Positions 1 through 9,234 of a stretch of DNA of 64,000 nt are shown here, one piece after another (position 1 is the first letter of the stretch; each line of letters starts with the position of its first letter). The DNA is from an uncultured Pelagimonas sp. (GTDB lineage Bacteria; Pseudomonadota; Alphaproteobacteria; Rhodobacterales; Rhodobacteraceae). The notes under the pieces were generated by a model. It was not told the origin of the DNA. It worked only from the letters and a program-made list of their open reading frames with translations, and did no database searches. Position numbers and translations under genes: made by a program. The stretch is taken from positions 558,001 through 622,000 of the forward strand of contig CANMIH010000001.1 in the NCBI GenBank assembly GCA_947497905.1, written 5' to 3'.

Positions 1-353
1 TGGGGCTGACAAGCCGGTCAGAAGAAATCACACGCTCTGAGGTTGAGGTGATCCTGGGCAACCAGCCCGAGACGGGGCCGATGCTGCGTGGGGGCGAGGC
101 AGAACGGCTTGGGGACAGTGTTTCAAGGCATTTACGGCGCTATTTCGACCTGCATGGTGCGCTCTTGCCTCCTCCCGGTTTGTACAGCCGCATCCTCAAA
201 GAGATCGAAGTGCCACTGATTGAGATCGCACTTGAGGCCACTGGCGGCAATCAGGCGAAATGTGCCGACCTTTTGGGAATCAACCGCAATACCCTTCGCA
301 AGAAAATTACGGATCTCGATATTCGCGTGACACGTCGCCGGAAGTTGATGTAA
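1..353 (+). CDS. ntrC: NtrC response regulator, C-terminal fragment (5' end outside window)
   Basis: The reading frame is open from base 3 and ends at 353, so this is the last ~116 codons of a gene starting upstream. The visible part holds the interdomain linker and a Fis-type helix-turn-helix (about [19 protein letters not shown]), typical of the DNA-binding end of NtrC. The AAA+ and receiver domains lie outside the window. The family is the response regulator of the NtrB/NtrC nitrogen-limitation system. The call rests on this tail plus the ntrYX genes immediately downstream, which is the conserved alphaproteobacterial order. Confidence 0.88.
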   Translation, partial: GLTSRSEEITRSEVEVILGNQPETGPMLRGGEAERLGDSVSRHLRRYFDLHGALLPPPGLYSRILKEIEVPLIEIALEATGGNQAKCADLLGINRNTLRKKITDLDIRVTRRRKLM

Positions 354-357
354 AAGG

Positions 358-373
358 GCCACATAACTGTGGC
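358..373 (+). other. Short hairpin after ntrC
   Basis: GCCACA-TAAC-TGTGGC is a perfect 6-bp stem with a 4-nt loop, 4 nt after the ntrC stop codon. It has no T-tract. It could slow or partly terminate transcription between ntrC and ntrY, or only protect the 3' end of the ntrC message. Confidence 0.35.
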
Positions 374-416
374 GGGCTTGCCCCAAGGTGACCCAAAGAC
401 CACAGATTTTGCGGTC

Positions 417-442
417 GCAGCCCAAGGAAACCCAAGGGCTGC
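417..442 (+). other. Hairpin just upstream of the ntrY ribosome binding site
   Basis: GCAGCCC (417-423) and GGGCTGC (436-442) form a 7-bp perfect stem around a 12-nt loop, ending 8 nt before the GAGAGG ribosome binding site of ntrY. There is no T-tract, so it is more likely an RNA-processing or translation-modulating element than a terminator. No function is proven. Confidence 0.3.
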
Positions 443-463
443 ACATCAGTGAGAGGTTTGGCT

Positions 464-2752
464 GTGGCCACTCGGGCACGCTCGTTGAATTGGAGCCGGA
501 TTTCCCGGCTGCGCCGTCAGAGGCGCGTACAAAACGGATTTACCCTGGTGCTGGTGGCGCTGGGGCCTCTTCTCGCTTTCGCAACGTTTTTGATGCTGGG
601 TCCCTGGGGCGCAGGTGCAAGCTCGCTTGTGCTGCGATTTGTCCTGCTTGCTGATCTTGTCTACGTCTTGGTGGTGGCGGCGCTGGTTCTGGCGCGCGTC
701 GTGCGGATGATTGCGGATCGCCGCGCCAAATCTGCCGGGTCTCGGTTGCACCTGCGGTTGACCGGCGCCTTTGTGATGATGGCGCTGCTTCCAACCATTA
801 CGGTCGCGATTTTTGCGGTTTTGACCATCAATGTCGGCCTTGAAACGTGGTTTTCGACCCGTGTGCAGAACGTGGTGAGCGCCTCACTCACAGCGGCTGA
901 GGCCTATGAAGACGAACAACGCCAAGGGGTTGTCGAAGATGTCTGGGGGTTGGCGCGGTTCATCGATGCCTCGCGTCGTGCGGCCATCATTCAGGATGAC
1001 GGTCAATTGCGTCAGGCCCTGAGCCAGGGGCAAGGTCAGATTCAACGTGGTTTGTCCGAGGCCTTTGTCATTGATGCGGCCGGTGGCATTCGGGTGCGCG
1101 GTGAGCGCAGCTATCTTTTTGACTATGAACGCCCCTCTCTCGAGGATTTTGTTAAGGCCCGCGATGAGGGTGTCGCGGTGATCCGCGATTGGCAGAACAA
1201 TGAACTGCGTGCGCTGGCCCCGCTGCAGTCTTATGCAGACGGGTTCCTGTATGTCAGCCGCGAAGTTGATGGGCGTTTGCTCGCGCTCCTCGATGAAACC
1301 AAGGAAACGGCGCAGTTCTATCAACAGCAGGAAAGCGAACGCGGACGGCGCTTGTTCGATTTTGCGCTGTTGTATCTGGGTTTTGCGGTGCTTCTGATCC
1401 TCGCGTCAACCTGGGCCGGGCTTTGGTTTGCAGAACGCCTGAGCCGCCCCGTGGGGCGTCTGACCGGCGCGGCGCAGCGTGTAGGGGCCGGTGATCTGGA
1501 CGTTCAGGTTCTCGAAGACGAAGGCGACGACGAAATTTCGATGTTGGGGCGGTATTTCAACCAGATGACCCGTCAGCTGAAGGGGCAGCGCGATACCCTG
1601 TTGGACAACACCCGTCAGATTGAGCGCCGCCAGCGCCTGTTTGATTCCGTGCTGACCTCGGTCACCTCCGGTGTTGTTGGGTTGGACGCGAATGGCAAGG
1701 TGACCTTTGTCAACCGCTCTGCCGAGCGCTTGTTGGGGTGGCAGGAAACCCATCGCGCCGATCCCATTGCGGTGGCGGTGCCTGAGTTTGGCTCTTTGTT
1801 TGAAACTCTGCGATCTGAGGGAGAGGAAACCCGACAGGAAGAGGTGAAGGTCAGCCGCGAAGGCCAGCTTGAACACCTTTTGGTGCGCCTCTCAACCCGT
1901 CGTCGTGAGGACGCGAGCCTTGAGGGGTATGTGATTGCCTTTGACGATGTCACCACCCTTGTCAGCGCGCAGCGCATGGCGGCCTGGGGCGATGTTGCGC
2001 GTCGGATTGCACATGAGATTAAGAACCCGCTGACCCCGATCCAGCTCTCTGCGGATCGCATCCGTCGCAAGTTTGGTCGCCAGATCACCGATGCAAAAGA
2101 TGCGCAGAAACTGGAAGATCTCACCGGTGTGATTATTCGCCAGACCGAAGATCTGCGCCGCATTGTGGATGAGTTTTCAAAGTTTGCGCGCATGCCAGAG
2201 CCCGAACGCAAACCTGAGGATGTGGGCGAGCTTTTGCGCGGGGCAATTTTGCTTCAGGAAGCTGGTCAGCCAGAGGTTCGCTTTGAATCCGACTTGCCCG
2301 ATTGCGAACTCCCGTCGCAGTTGGATGCAACAATGATTGGTCAAGCTTTCACAAACCTGATCAAAAACGCAGGTGAGGCCATTGAAACGCTTCAGGCCGA
2401 ACAGGCCCCTGAGGGTTTGGTGCCAGAAGTGCGCATCACAGCGTCGGTAGTCGAGGAAAACCGGGTTGAGATCCGCATTATGGACAATGGCATTGGCCTG
2501 CCCGAAGACCGCGCGCGTCTGTTTGAGCCCTATGTCACAACCCGCGAAAAGGGCACCGGTTTGGGACTGCCCATCGTAAAGAAGATCATCGAGGAACACG
2601 GCGGCACGCTGGCATTGGAAGATGCGCCTGTCTTTGCCGAAGGGGCCCATTGTGGCGCCATGGCCGTGATCCGACTGCCGTTGATGTGCGAACGGCAGCA
2701 AGAAGAATTTGAACGCAGTGAACAGGTGAGGAAGGTGTTAGCCCATGAGTGA
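464..2752 (+). CDS. ntrY: NtrY membrane sensor histidine kinase
   Basis: Sensor kinase of the NtrYX two-component system, known in alphaproteobacteria to link nitrogen and redox/respiratory control. Visible parts: an N-terminal block of hydrophobic segments and a later one near residue 310, a HAMP linker (~325-385), a PAS region (~390-500), the HisKA H-box RRIAHEIKNPLTPIQLS with its phospho-accepting His near residue 517, and HATPase motifs NLIKNAGEAIE, DNGIGLP and GTGLGLPIVKK. I chose the GTG at 464 because GAGAGG lies 7 nt upstream; an in-frame GTG at 449 would add five residues. The stop overlaps the ntrX start by 8 nt (ATGAGTGA), indicating translational coupling. Confidence 0.95.
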   Translation: MATRARSLNWSRISRLRRQRRVQNGFTLVLVALGPLLAFATFLMLGPWGAGASSLVLRFVLLADLVYVLVVAALVLARVVRMIADRRAKSAGSRLHLRLTGAFVMMALLPTITVAIFAVLTINVGLETWFSTRVQNVVSASLTAAEAYEDEQRQGVVEDVWGLARFIDASRRAAIIQDDGQLRQALSQGQGQIQRGLSEAFVIDAAGGIRVRGERSYLFDYERPSLEDFVKARDEGVAVIRDWQNNELRALAPLQSYADGFLYVSREVDGRLLALLDETKETAQFYQQQESERGRRLFDFALLYLGFAVLLILASTWAGLWFAERLSRPVGRLTGAAQRVGAGDLDVQVLEDEGDDEISMLGRYFNQMTRQLKGQRDTLLDNTRQIERRQRLFDSVLTSVTSGVVGLDANGKVTFVNRSAERLLGWQETHRADPIAVAVPEFGSLFETLRSEGEETRQEEVKVSREGQLEHLLVRLSTRRREDASLEGYVIAFDDVTTLVSAQRMAAWGDVARRIAHEIKNPLTPIQLSADRIRRKFGRQITDAKDAQKLEDLTGVIIRQTEDLRRIVDEFSKFARMPEPERKPEDVGELLRGAILLQEAGQPEVRFESDLPDCELPSQLDATMIGQAFTNLIKNAGEAIETLQAEQAPEGLVPEVRITASVVEENRVEIRIMDNGIGLPEDRARLFEPYVTTREKGTGLGLPIVKKIIEEHGGTLALEDAPVFAEGAHCGAMAVIRLPLMCERQQEEFERSEQVRKVLAHE

Positions 2753-4166
2753 TATTCTGATTGTCGACGATGAACGCGATATTCGCGAACTGATCGGTGA
2801 TATTCTCGAGGACGAAGGCTTTACCACGCGGCTGGCAGGCAACAGCTCGGACGCGATGGCAGAGGTCGAAGCCGAGACCCCAGCGCTAATGATCCTGGAT
2901 ATCTGGCTGAAAGACAGCAAGATGGATGGGATAGATATTCTGAAGGCGGTCAAGCGGGACAAACCCGAAGTGCCCGTTGTGATCATTTCCGGACACGGGA
3001 ATATCGAAATTGCGGTCGCTGCGATCAAACAGGGGGCATACGATTTCATCGAAAAGCCCTTCAACATTGATCAGCTTCTGGTGGTGATCCGCCGCGCGAT
3101 GGAAACCTCACGTCTGCGTCGCGAAAACACCCAGCTGAAACAGGGCGATAGCAAACCTGCTGAAATGATTGGCGATTGTGCGCCGTTCCGCGGGCTGACA
3201 AGCCAGCTTGATAAAGTGACCAAATCCAATGGTCGTGTGATGCTGACCGGGCCTGCGGGGGTCGGGAAAGAAGTGGCCGCGCGGTATATTCACGCCGGGT
3301 CGAACCGGGCAAGCGCGCCTTTTGTCACCGTGAATTGTGCGGGTATGGAGCCCGAGGTCATGGAGGCCATGCTGTTTGGGCGCGAAAGCTCAAAACGCGG
3401 GGTTGAGCCGGGCTTGCTTGAGCAGGCCCATGGTGGGGTGATCTACTTCGACGAAGTGGCGGATATGCCGTCGGGCACGCAGTCCAAAATCCTGCGCGTC
3501 CTTGTTGATCAACAGTTCACTCGTGTGGGTGGGGCCGACAAAGTGCGCGTTGACCTGCGCGTGATCAGCTCGACCAATCGGGACCTCAAACAAGAGATCG
3601 CGAATGGTACTTTCCGCGAAGAGCTTTACCACCGCCTGAACGTCGTGCCGATTGCGGTGCCGTCTCTGGAGGAACGTCGCGAAGATATTCCGGCTTTGGC
3701 GCGGCACTTTATTGAACAGTGTAACCAGTCTCAGGGGTTGCCCCTGCGCGAGCTGTCGACGGATGCCATCGCATTGATGCAAACCATGACCTGGCCGGGC
3801 AATGTGCGTCAGTTGAAGAACCTGATCGAACGCGTGCTGATCCTTGGCGAAGGCACCGGTGCGATTGAGGCCAAAGAACTGCCGCAGGAAGGTGGAGCCG
3901 CCCCAGAAGACGATGGACGTGTGGTTCTGTCGGGCACATTGGCGACCCTGCCTCTGCGTGAGGCGCGCGAAGCCTTTGAGCGTGAATATCTGCTGACCCA
4001 GATCAATCGATTTGGCGGCAATATCTCGCGCACAGCGTCGTTTGTCGGCATGGAGCGCTCGGCGTTGCACCGCAAGCTTAAGTCGCTCGGTGTGGTGACC
4101 TCACAAAAAGCCGGCGCACGAGTGGCGCGGGTTGAAGACGAAGCGGCGATCGAAGAAGCGTCCTAA
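2745..4166 (+). CDS. ntrX: NtrX response regulator (AAA+ family, GAFTGA loop absent)
   Basis: Partner of NtrY. It has an N-terminal receiver domain (acidic DDERDIRE start, phospho-acceptor Asp in LMILDIWLKD, conserved Lys in IEKPF), an AAA+ domain with Walker A GPAGVGKE and Walker B VIYFDEVADM, and a C-terminal Fis-type helix-turn-helix. Between Walker A and B, where sigma54 activators carry GAFTGA, the protein reads FGRESSKRGVEPG, so the loop that contacts sigma54 is missing. This suggests it works with the housekeeping sigma factor or as a repressor, as described for some Rhodobacterales NtrC proteins. It overlaps ntrY by 8 nt. Length (473 aa) is normal for the family. Confidence 0.95.
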   Translation: MSDILIVDDERDIRELIGDILEDEGFTTRLAGNSSDAMAEVEAETPALMILDIWLKDSKMDGIDILKAVKRDKPEVPVVIISGHGNIEIAVAAIKQGAYDFIEKPFNIDQLLVVIRRAMETSRLRRENTQLKQGDSKPAEMIGDCAPFRGLTSQLDKVTKSNGRVMLTGPAGVGKEVAARYIHAGSNRASAPFVTVNCAGMEPEVMEAMLFGRESSKRGVEPGLLEQAHGGVIYFDEVADMPSGTQSKILRVLVDQQFTRVGGADKVRVDLRVISSTNRDLKQEIANGTFREELYHRLNVVPIAVPSLEERREDIPALARHFIEQCNQSQGLPLRELSTDAIALMQTMTWPGNVRQLKNLIERVLILGEGTGAIEAKELPQEGGAAPEDDGRVVLSGTLATLPLREAREAFEREYLLTQINRFGGNISRTASFVGMERSALHRKLKSLGVVTSQKAGARVARVEDEAAIEEAS

Positions 4167-4182
4167 TTGACCACTTGATTGG

Positions 4183-4206
4183 CAAGAGGGCGAAGCCGCC
4201 CTCTTG
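4183..4206 (+). terminator. Strong hairpin between ntrX and trkA
   Basis: CAAGAGGGCG-AAGC-CGCCCTCTTG is a perfect 10-bp stem with a 4-nt loop, 16 nt after the ntrX stop. No T-run follows, so it is at best a weak intrinsic terminator; it may be a stabiliser or processing site separating ntrYX from trkAH. Confidence 0.45.
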
Positions 4207-4273
4207 AAACGCAAGGCGTTGACGGGCTTGTGATGTCGTGCCATGCCGGGGACGGACTGACAGGGAAGACGAC

Positions 4274-5650
4274 ATGAAGGTCATTATTTGTGGCGCCGGG
4301 CAGGTCGGCTGGCAGATCGCGCGGCATTTGTCGGGTGAGCGCAACGACGTGACGGTGGTCGATAACAACCCTGATCTGGTGCGCCGCGCCACGGATACAT
4401 TGGATGTTCAGGGTATTGCGGGGTTTGCCTCTTATCCTGATGTCTTGGAAAAGGCAGGTGCGCGCGACGCCGATATGGTCATTGCCGCCACCTATTCTGA
4501 TGAGGTCAATATGGTGACCTGTCAGGTGGCCCATTCCGTTTTTGATGTGCCCCGGAAGATTGCGCGGCTGAGGTCCCAAAGTTATCTGACGGCGATTTAT
4601 TCAGATCTCTACCGTCGCGATCACCTTCCCATCGATGTTGTGATCAGCCCGGAACGTGAAGTTGCCGAAGCGGCTCTGCAACGCCTTGCTGCCCCAGCGG
4701 CTTTTGATACCGAACAGTTTCTTGACGGCGGCGCCCAGCTTTTGGGGCTCTCGATTGATGAAACCTGTCCTATCGTGAACACGCCGCTGCGCCAATTGTC
4801 TGATTTGTTTTCGACGCTGCGCGCGGTTGTGGTTGGCGTGCGGCGCGAAGGCACACTGTTTGCGCCCGAGCCCGGGGATCAGCTTTTTGTGGGTGACAGC
4901 TGTTATCTGATGACCCATGGGGATGACACGCAGCGCGCTTTGGAAATCTTTGGCAAAAGTCATAAAAAACAGGAACGTGTTGTTCTGATTGGTGGCGGGA
5001 ACGTTGGCTTGGCCGTGGCGGACCGGCTGGAAAAAGGCCCCAACCGCATCCGCGCCAAGATGATCGAACGCAACCGCAAAAACGCTGAAGTGGCCGCCGA
5101 AGCGCTGGAACGAACAATTGTTTTGCACGGCGATGGTCTGGATGTAGCGCTTTTGTCGGAGGCAGGTGTGGACCGCGCCGATGCTGCGTTGTGTGTAACC
5201 GACGACGATAAGACCAACATGCTGGCAGCGGTGCGGGCGAAGGCGGCGGGCTGTCCTATGGTGATTGCCCTGATCAATGACCCGACTCTGGCACCCCTGA
5301 TGGAGCCTCTGGGTATCGACGCCTATATCAACCCGCGCGGCACCACGGTAAGCTCAATCCTGCGCCATATCCGCCACGGGCGGGTGCGGTCGGTCTATTC
5401 CATTGGGGATGCCGAGGCGGAAGTGATCGAGGCCGAAGTTCTCTCGACCTCGCCCATCGCCGGTAGCAAAATTCGCGATATTGATTTTCCAGAAGGCGTT
5501 CTGGTGGGGGCGGTGCGCAAAGGGGATCAGGTTGTCAAACCCACAGGGGGATTGCGGATCGACGAGGGGGATCTGATTGTTCTGTTCAGCCTGACCGAGG
5601 ATGTGCCCGAGGTCGAGCGGCTGTTGCAGGTTTCGATCGATTTCTTCTAA
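4274..5650 (+). CDS. trkA: TrkA, NAD-binding regulatory subunit of the Trk potassium uptake system
   Basis: Peripheral cytoplasmic protein that binds NAD(H)/nucleotides and gates the TrkH channel. Two tandem RCK modules are visible: the first Rossmann motif GAGQVGWQIARHL at the N-terminus and the second GGGNVGLAVADRLE near residue 235, each followed by a C-terminal RCK_C segment. The ATG at 4274 (458 aa) starts exactly at the Rossmann strand and has GGGAAGA upstream; a frame extension to 4238 has no better start. trkH follows after 3 nt, so the two are almost certainly co-translated. The link to ntrYX upstream is a conserved alphaproteobacterial arrangement. Confidence 0.95.
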   Translation: MKVIICGAGQVGWQIARHLSGERNDVTVVDNNPDLVRRATDTLDVQGIAGFASYPDVLEKAGARDADMVIAATYSDEVNMVTCQVAHSVFDVPRKIARLRSQSYLTAIYSDLYRRDHLPIDVVISPEREVAEAALQRLAAPAAFDTEQFLDGGAQLLGLSIDETCPIVNTPLRQLSDLFSTLRAVVVGVRREGTLFAPEPGDQLFVGDSCYLMTHGDDTQRALEIFGKSHKKQERVVLIGGGNVGLAVADRLEKGPNRIRAKMIERNRKNAEVAAEALERTIVLHGDGLDVALLSEAGVDRADAALCVTDDDKTNMLAAVRAKAAGCPMVIALINDPTLAPLMEPLGIDAYINPRGTTVSSILRHIRHGRVRSVYSIGDAEAEVIEAEVLSTSPIAGSKIRDIDFPEGVLVGAVRKGDQVVKPTGGLRIDEGDLIVLFSLTEDVPEVERLLQVSIDFF

Positions 5651-5653
5651 GCC

Positions 5654-7168
5654 ATGCCTGCGCTGACCAAACTTCCGTTTTTTCTGGTTCTGTTGGGGAT
5701 CGCGTCGCTTTCGACGCTTACGCCCGCAGCCTATGGCTATGCGATTGGCGAATATCATGATTCCCGGACGTTCCTGTATGCAGGCCTGATTGGACTGATC
5801 CTGACGGCCTTTGTGGGATTGGCGCTGGGCAATCGTCCGCGTGAAACCACGGCCATTCGTCAGCTCGTTGCGCTTCTGGCCGGGTTTGCCACGCTGCCTG
5901 TGTTTCTTGCCGTTCCGTTTCATGAGGCGGTGCGCAACACATCGTTTGTCAGTGCCTATTTCGAGATGGTCTCAGCCCTGACCACCACGGGGGCAACCCT
6001 GTTTGACGCGGCGCGCCTGTCGGGGCCCGAACATTTGTGGCGGGCTCAGGTGGGATGGTTTGGTGGCTTGCTGATGTGGGTGTCGGCCTCGGCCATCCTC
6101 GCACCTTTGGCACTTGGCGGCTTTGAAGTGACAGCCAGTGGCGAACCGGGACAGAATGAGGCCCAGGGGGCGGCGCGAGGTGGCCGTATCGATCCGCGCA
6201 GCCGGTTGCTGCGCAGCGCACAGGAGCTCGCCCCGATCTATGTCGGTCTGACATTGGCGCTCTGTATCATGCTGTTGATGGCCGGTGATCCGCCTCTGGT
6301 GGCGCTAAGCCACGCAATGGCCGTCATGTCGACCTCTGGGATTTCACCGATTGGCGGTCTTGAAGGCGCGGCCAGCGGGCTGGCGGGCGAAATGATCCTG
6401 TTTTGCTTTCTGTGTTTTGCGCTCTCGCGGCTGACATTTTCGGGCGACACCGGGCAATCGACAGGCAATGGCCTGATCTATGATCCAGAATTCCGCATGG
6501 GGTTGGCTATTATCGTGGTCGTGCCTGCCTTGATGTTCTTTCGCCATTGGGTTGCGGCCTTTGAGGTGGGGGAAGAGCAGAACTGGATTGCGGGTCTGCG
6601 CGCGCTTTGGGGGGGCTTGTTCAACGCGCTTTCGTTTCTGTCGACCACAGGATTTGTCAGCGCCGACTGGAGTACGGCGCAGGATTGGTCGGGCCTTTCG
6701 ACACCGGGCATTTTCCTGATGGGGCTCGCGCTGATTGGCGGGGGGGTGGCAACCACTGCCGGCGGGGTGAAACTTCTGCGGGTCTATGTGCTTTATGTGA
6801 ATGGCGCGCGTGAGATCGAAAAGCTGGTGCATCCGTCGTCGGTGGGGCGATCTGGCCTGATGATGCGACGGATTCGGAAAGAGGGGGCCTTTATCGCCTG
6901 GGTCTTTTTCATGCTGTTTGCTGTGACATTGGCCTTGGTTGCCCTTGGGCTGGCCGCATTTGGAGTTGGCTTTGAAGAGGCCATCACCCTGACCATTGCC
7001 GCGCTATCCAACACCGGACCACTGATTGTCATGGCACCCTCAACCCCTATAGATCTCTTGTCTTTTTCCTCTGAAGCCAAACTGGTGATGGCCGTGGGCA
7101 TGATCCTGGGGCGGCTTGAACTCCTTGCGATTATCGTCATTATCAGCCCTGAAATCTGGCGCGGCTGA
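5654..7168 (+). CDS. trkH: TrkH potassium channel subunit
   Basis: Integral membrane subunit forming the K+ permeation path. Four degenerate selectivity-filter loops of the Trk/Ktr/HKT family can be read: [11 protein letters not shown] (~112), [12 protein letters not shown] (~225), [11 protein letters not shown] (~330) and ALSNTGPLI (~450). Each is flanked by hydrophobic helices. Length 504 aa is slightly above the usual ~480-485. The start lies 3 nt after the trkA stop, with the ribosome binding site inside the trkA end. Confidence 0.95.
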   Translation: MPALTKLPFFLVLLGIASLSTLTPAAYGYAIGEYHDSRTFLYAGLIGLILTAFVGLALGNRPRETTAIRQLVALLAGFATLPVFLAVPFHEAVRNTSFVSAYFEMVSALTTTGATLFDAARLSGPEHLWRAQVGWFGGLLMWVSASAILAPLALGGFEVTASGEPGQNEAQGAARGGRIDPRSRLLRSAQELAPIYVGLTLALCIMLLMAGDPPLVALSHAMAVMSTSGISPIGGLEGAASGLAGEMILFCFLCFALSRLTFSGDTGQSTGNGLIYDPEFRMGLAIIVVVPALMFFRHWVAAFEVGEEQNWIAGLRALWGGLFNALSFLSTTGFVSADWSTAQDWSGLSTPGIFLMGLALIGGGVATTAGGVKLLRVYVLYVNGAREIEKLVHPSSVGRSGLMMRRIRKEGAFIAWVFFMLFAVTLALVALGLAAFGVGFEEAITLTIAALSNTGPLIVMAPSTPIDLLSFSSEAKLVMAVGMILGRLELLAIIVIISPEIWRG

Positions 7169-7231
7169 CACGCCTGCACAAAAAGCTGAAACTTTCGTCT
7201 GGAAACTCCGGGCGACGCACGACATACTCAT

Positions 7232-7259
7232 CCCGAATGAGGGGGCCCGGGTATTCGGG
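7232..7259 (+). other. Hairpin in the trkH-hfq gap (hfq leader)
   Basis: CCCGAAT (7232-7238) pairs with ATTCGGG (7253-7259) around a G/C-rich loop, ending 25 nt before the hfq ATG. It could be a weak trkH terminator or an element of the hfq 5' leader. hfq is autoregulated in other bacteria, but no Hfq-type A-rich site was identified with confidence here. Confidence 0.3.
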
Positions 7260-7284
7260 GCATGACAAGAACAAAGGCAATTCA

Positions 7285-7524
7285 ATGGCTTCGGACAGAC
7301 AGAACCTTCAGGACGCATTTCTAAATCACGTCCGCAAAACCAAGGTTCCGGTAACGGTTTTCCTGATCAATGGTGTGAAACTGCAAGGTGTGATCACTTG
7401 GTTCGACAATTTCTGCGTGCTGCTGCGCCGCGACGGTCAGTCGCAGCTGGTGTATAAACACGCGATCTCGACCATCATGCCGAGCCAGCCCATCAACCTG
7501 TATGATGGCGAAGACGCTAATTGA
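7285..7524 (+). CDS. hfq: Hfq RNA chaperone
   Basis: 79-aa Sm-like protein that forms a hexameric ring and promotes sRNA-mRNA pairing. Sm1 ([20 protein letters not shown]) and Sm2 ([12 protein letters not shown]) motifs are complete, including the YKHA signature. The C-terminal tail is short, as usual in Rhodobacteraceae. The start codon is chosen by homology to the [15 protein letters not shown]-terminus; the longer frame from 7237 is not supported. The stop overlaps the hflX TTG start. Confidence 0.97.
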   Translation: MASDRQNLQDAFLNHVRKTKVPVTVFLINGVKLQGVITWFDNFCVLLRRDGQSQLVYKHAISTIMPSQPINLYDGEDAN

Positions 7525-8795
7525 ACGAGCATGACGCGCATGTGACCCGCGCTTGGGTCCTGCATCCCGATATCAAATCCGACAGGGACCGTCGCGACGC
7601 TGCGATGGCTCTGGATGAGGCTGTGTCTCTGGCGCACGCGCTTCCTGAATTGGAAGTGGTGGGCGCCGATGTCGTGTCTTTGCCAAAACCGCAGCCCGGA
7701 ATGCTGTTTGGATCTGGCAAGATCGAAGAGCTTGGGCAGCGCATCAAGGCAAACGATGTGGAACTGGTGCTGATTGACGGCCCGGTGACCCCCGTCCAGC
7801 AGCGCAATCTTGAAAAGGAATGGAAGGTCAAACTGCTTGACCGAACTGGCCTAATTCTTGAGATCTTCTCGGATCGGGCCGCCACCCGCGAAGGGGTGCT
7901 GCAGGTTGAGATGGCCGCGCTAAGCTATCAGCGGACCCGTCTGGTGCGGGCCTGGACCCACTTGGAACGCCAGCGGGGCGGTTTGGGCTTTGTTGGTGGA
8001 CCGGGTGAGACGCAGATCGAGGCCGACCGCCGTGCCATTGATGAGCAACTGGTGCGCCTGCGCCGTCAGCTTGAGAAGGTGGTCAAAACTCGCGAGCTGC
8101 ACCGCAAGGCACGGGCCAAAGTGCCTTTTCCCATTGTGGCGCTTGTTGGCTATACCAATGCCGGAAAATCCACGCTGTTCAATCGGTTGACCGGGGCCGA
8201 GGTTATGGCCAAGGACATGCTGTTTGCCACGCTGGATCCGACCATGCGGTCGGTGCGTTTGCCCACAGGGGCAGATGTCATCCTGTCAGACACCGTTGGA
8301 TTTATCTCTGACCTGCCGACCGAACTGGTGGCGTCCTTCCGGGCGACGCTGGAAGAGGTGCTTGTGGCGGATGTGATTGTGCATGTGCGCGATATCTCGC
8401 ACCCGGAAACGGAAGAGCAGGCCGAAGACGTGCGCACCATCATGGATGGTCTGGGCGTCGATGAGCGGACCCCGCAGGTTGAGCTGTGGAACAAGATGGA
8501 CCGTCTTGAGGGCGAAGAGGCTGATGCGGCGCGTCTGCGGGCCGGTCGGGATGATGCCGTGTTTGCGGTCTCTGCGCTGACAGGGGAAGGTCTGGATGAA
8601 TTTCTCGAAGCGGTGACCACCGCTTTGGGAGAGGAAAAGCGCGAAGAGCAGCTGGTGCTGGGCTACGATCAGGGACGTCAGCGCGCCTGGTTGTTTGAAA
8701 AAGGTCTGGTCGAGCAGGAAGCGCAGACCGAGCATGGCTATGAGCTGACCCTGAGATGGTCCGCCAAAGATCGGGCGAAATTCGAAAGCCTATAG
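7521..8795 (+). CDS. hflX: HflX GTPase (ribosome-splitting/rescue)
   Basis: Ribosome-associated GTPase that binds the 50S subunit and splits stalled ribosomes. An N-terminal glycine-rich HflX domain ([38 protein letters not shown]) is followed by a G domain with P-loop [16 protein letters not shown], switch [12 protein letters not shown] and the NKMD-type specificity motif. The TTG at 7521 overlaps the hfq TGA by 3 nt, as expected for coupled translation; a GTG at 7542 is an alternative start 7 codons later. The hfq-hflX pairing is ancient and conserved. It lies upstream of another ribosome factor (the ABC-F protein) encoded convergently. Confidence 0.95.
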   Translation: MNEHDAHVTRAWVLHPDIKSDRDRRDAAMALDEAVSLAHALPELEVVGADVVSLPKPQPGMLFGSGKIEELGQRIKANDVELVLIDGPVTPVQQRNLEKEWKVKLLDRTGLILEIFSDRAATREGVLQVEMAALSYQRTRLVRAWTHLERQRGGLGFVGGPGETQIEADRRAIDEQLVRLRRQLEKVVKTRELHRKARAKVPFPIVALVGYTNAGKSTLFNRLTGAEVMAKDMLFATLDPTMRSVRLPTGADVILSDTVGFISDLPTELVASFRATLEEVLVADVIVHVRDISHPETEEQAEDVRTIMDGLGVDERTPQVELWNKMDRLEGEEADAARLRAGRDDAVFAVSALTGEGLDEFLEAVTTALGEEKREEQLVLGYDQGRQRAWLFEKGLVEQEAQTEHGYELTLRWSAKDRAKFESL

Positions 8796-8801
8796 AAAGT
8801 T

Positions 8802-8884
8802 CCCCGGTGGCATCCGGCACATCTCGAGTGGCCCGCAAGGTTCTCTTGGGGAAGATGAGCGTGAGTATAAGGATGCCACCGGGG
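8802..8884. other. Long stem-loop A (14-bp perfect inverted repeat, 83 nt overall)
   Basis: CCCCGGTGGCATCC (8802-8815) is exactly complementary to GGATGCCACCGGGG (8871-8884), enclosing 55 nt that can fold further (CATCT/AGATG). It begins 6 nt after the hflX stop. No T-tract follows, so it is not an ordinary intrinsic terminator. The region 8796-9234 contains no plausible gene. It could be the 3' UTR of hflX, a small RNA or a mobile palindromic element; I cannot tell which. Confidence 0.55.
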
Positions 8885-8890
8885 TCGTTA

Positions 8891-8973
8891 TGAAACCACG
8901 CGCCCAACGTGATGTTACGCTTTGCCTTTCGGCAAACGGTCTATTGGGGATAGAATGCGGGCGTGGGGTTTCA
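8891..8973. other. Long stem-loop B (15-bp stem, 83 nt overall) adjacent to stem-loop A
   Basis: TGAAACCACGCGCCC (8891-8905) pairs with GGGCGTGGGGTTTCA (8959-8973) with one A-G mismatch and one G-T wobble. Inside is a second hairpin TTTGCC-TTTC-GGCAAA (8921-8936). It starts 6 nt after stem-loop A and has the same total length of 83 nt, although the sequences differ. The rest of the gap to 9189 shows no further clear structure. Confidence 0.5.
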
Positions 8974-9189
8974 CACCTGCGGTCGGGGCACTTTGGGTGA
9001 TTGGGGAATCGCGCGCTTGAGAAACCTTTGATCGGTTTCGCAGTAAGCTTTGCCCAAAGTGGGCCTTTGGCAGATGATTTGCATGACTATTTACTCAAAC
9101 ACTGGTTACAGGATCAGCTTGCCCCTTTTCGTCTTAATTTGAAGTTAAATTCCTACCTCTTTGAACGATTTTATATACCAAAGGGTAGT

Positions 9190-9211
9190 CAGGGCGCCTT
9201 CTGGCACCCTG
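9190..9211 (-). terminator. Hairpin downstream of the ABC-F gene
   Basis: On the minus strand CAGGGTGCC-AGAA-GGCGCCCTG gives a 9-bp stem with one G-U pair, 23 nt after the ABC-F stop codon. On the plus strand the same position is a C-A mismatch, so the structure favours the minus-strand transcript. No clear T-run follows, so it is a weak terminator at best. Confidence 0.4.
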
Positions 9212-9234
9212 AGAATTGGTATTCCCGTTTGAAG

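Noticed and set aside
8802-8973. Permuted tmRNA, 6S RNA or SRP RNA
   Set aside because: No tag-peptide frame, no tRNA-like acceptor, no SRP loop motif and no 6S-like bubble could be identified; kept only as an unassigned structured element.
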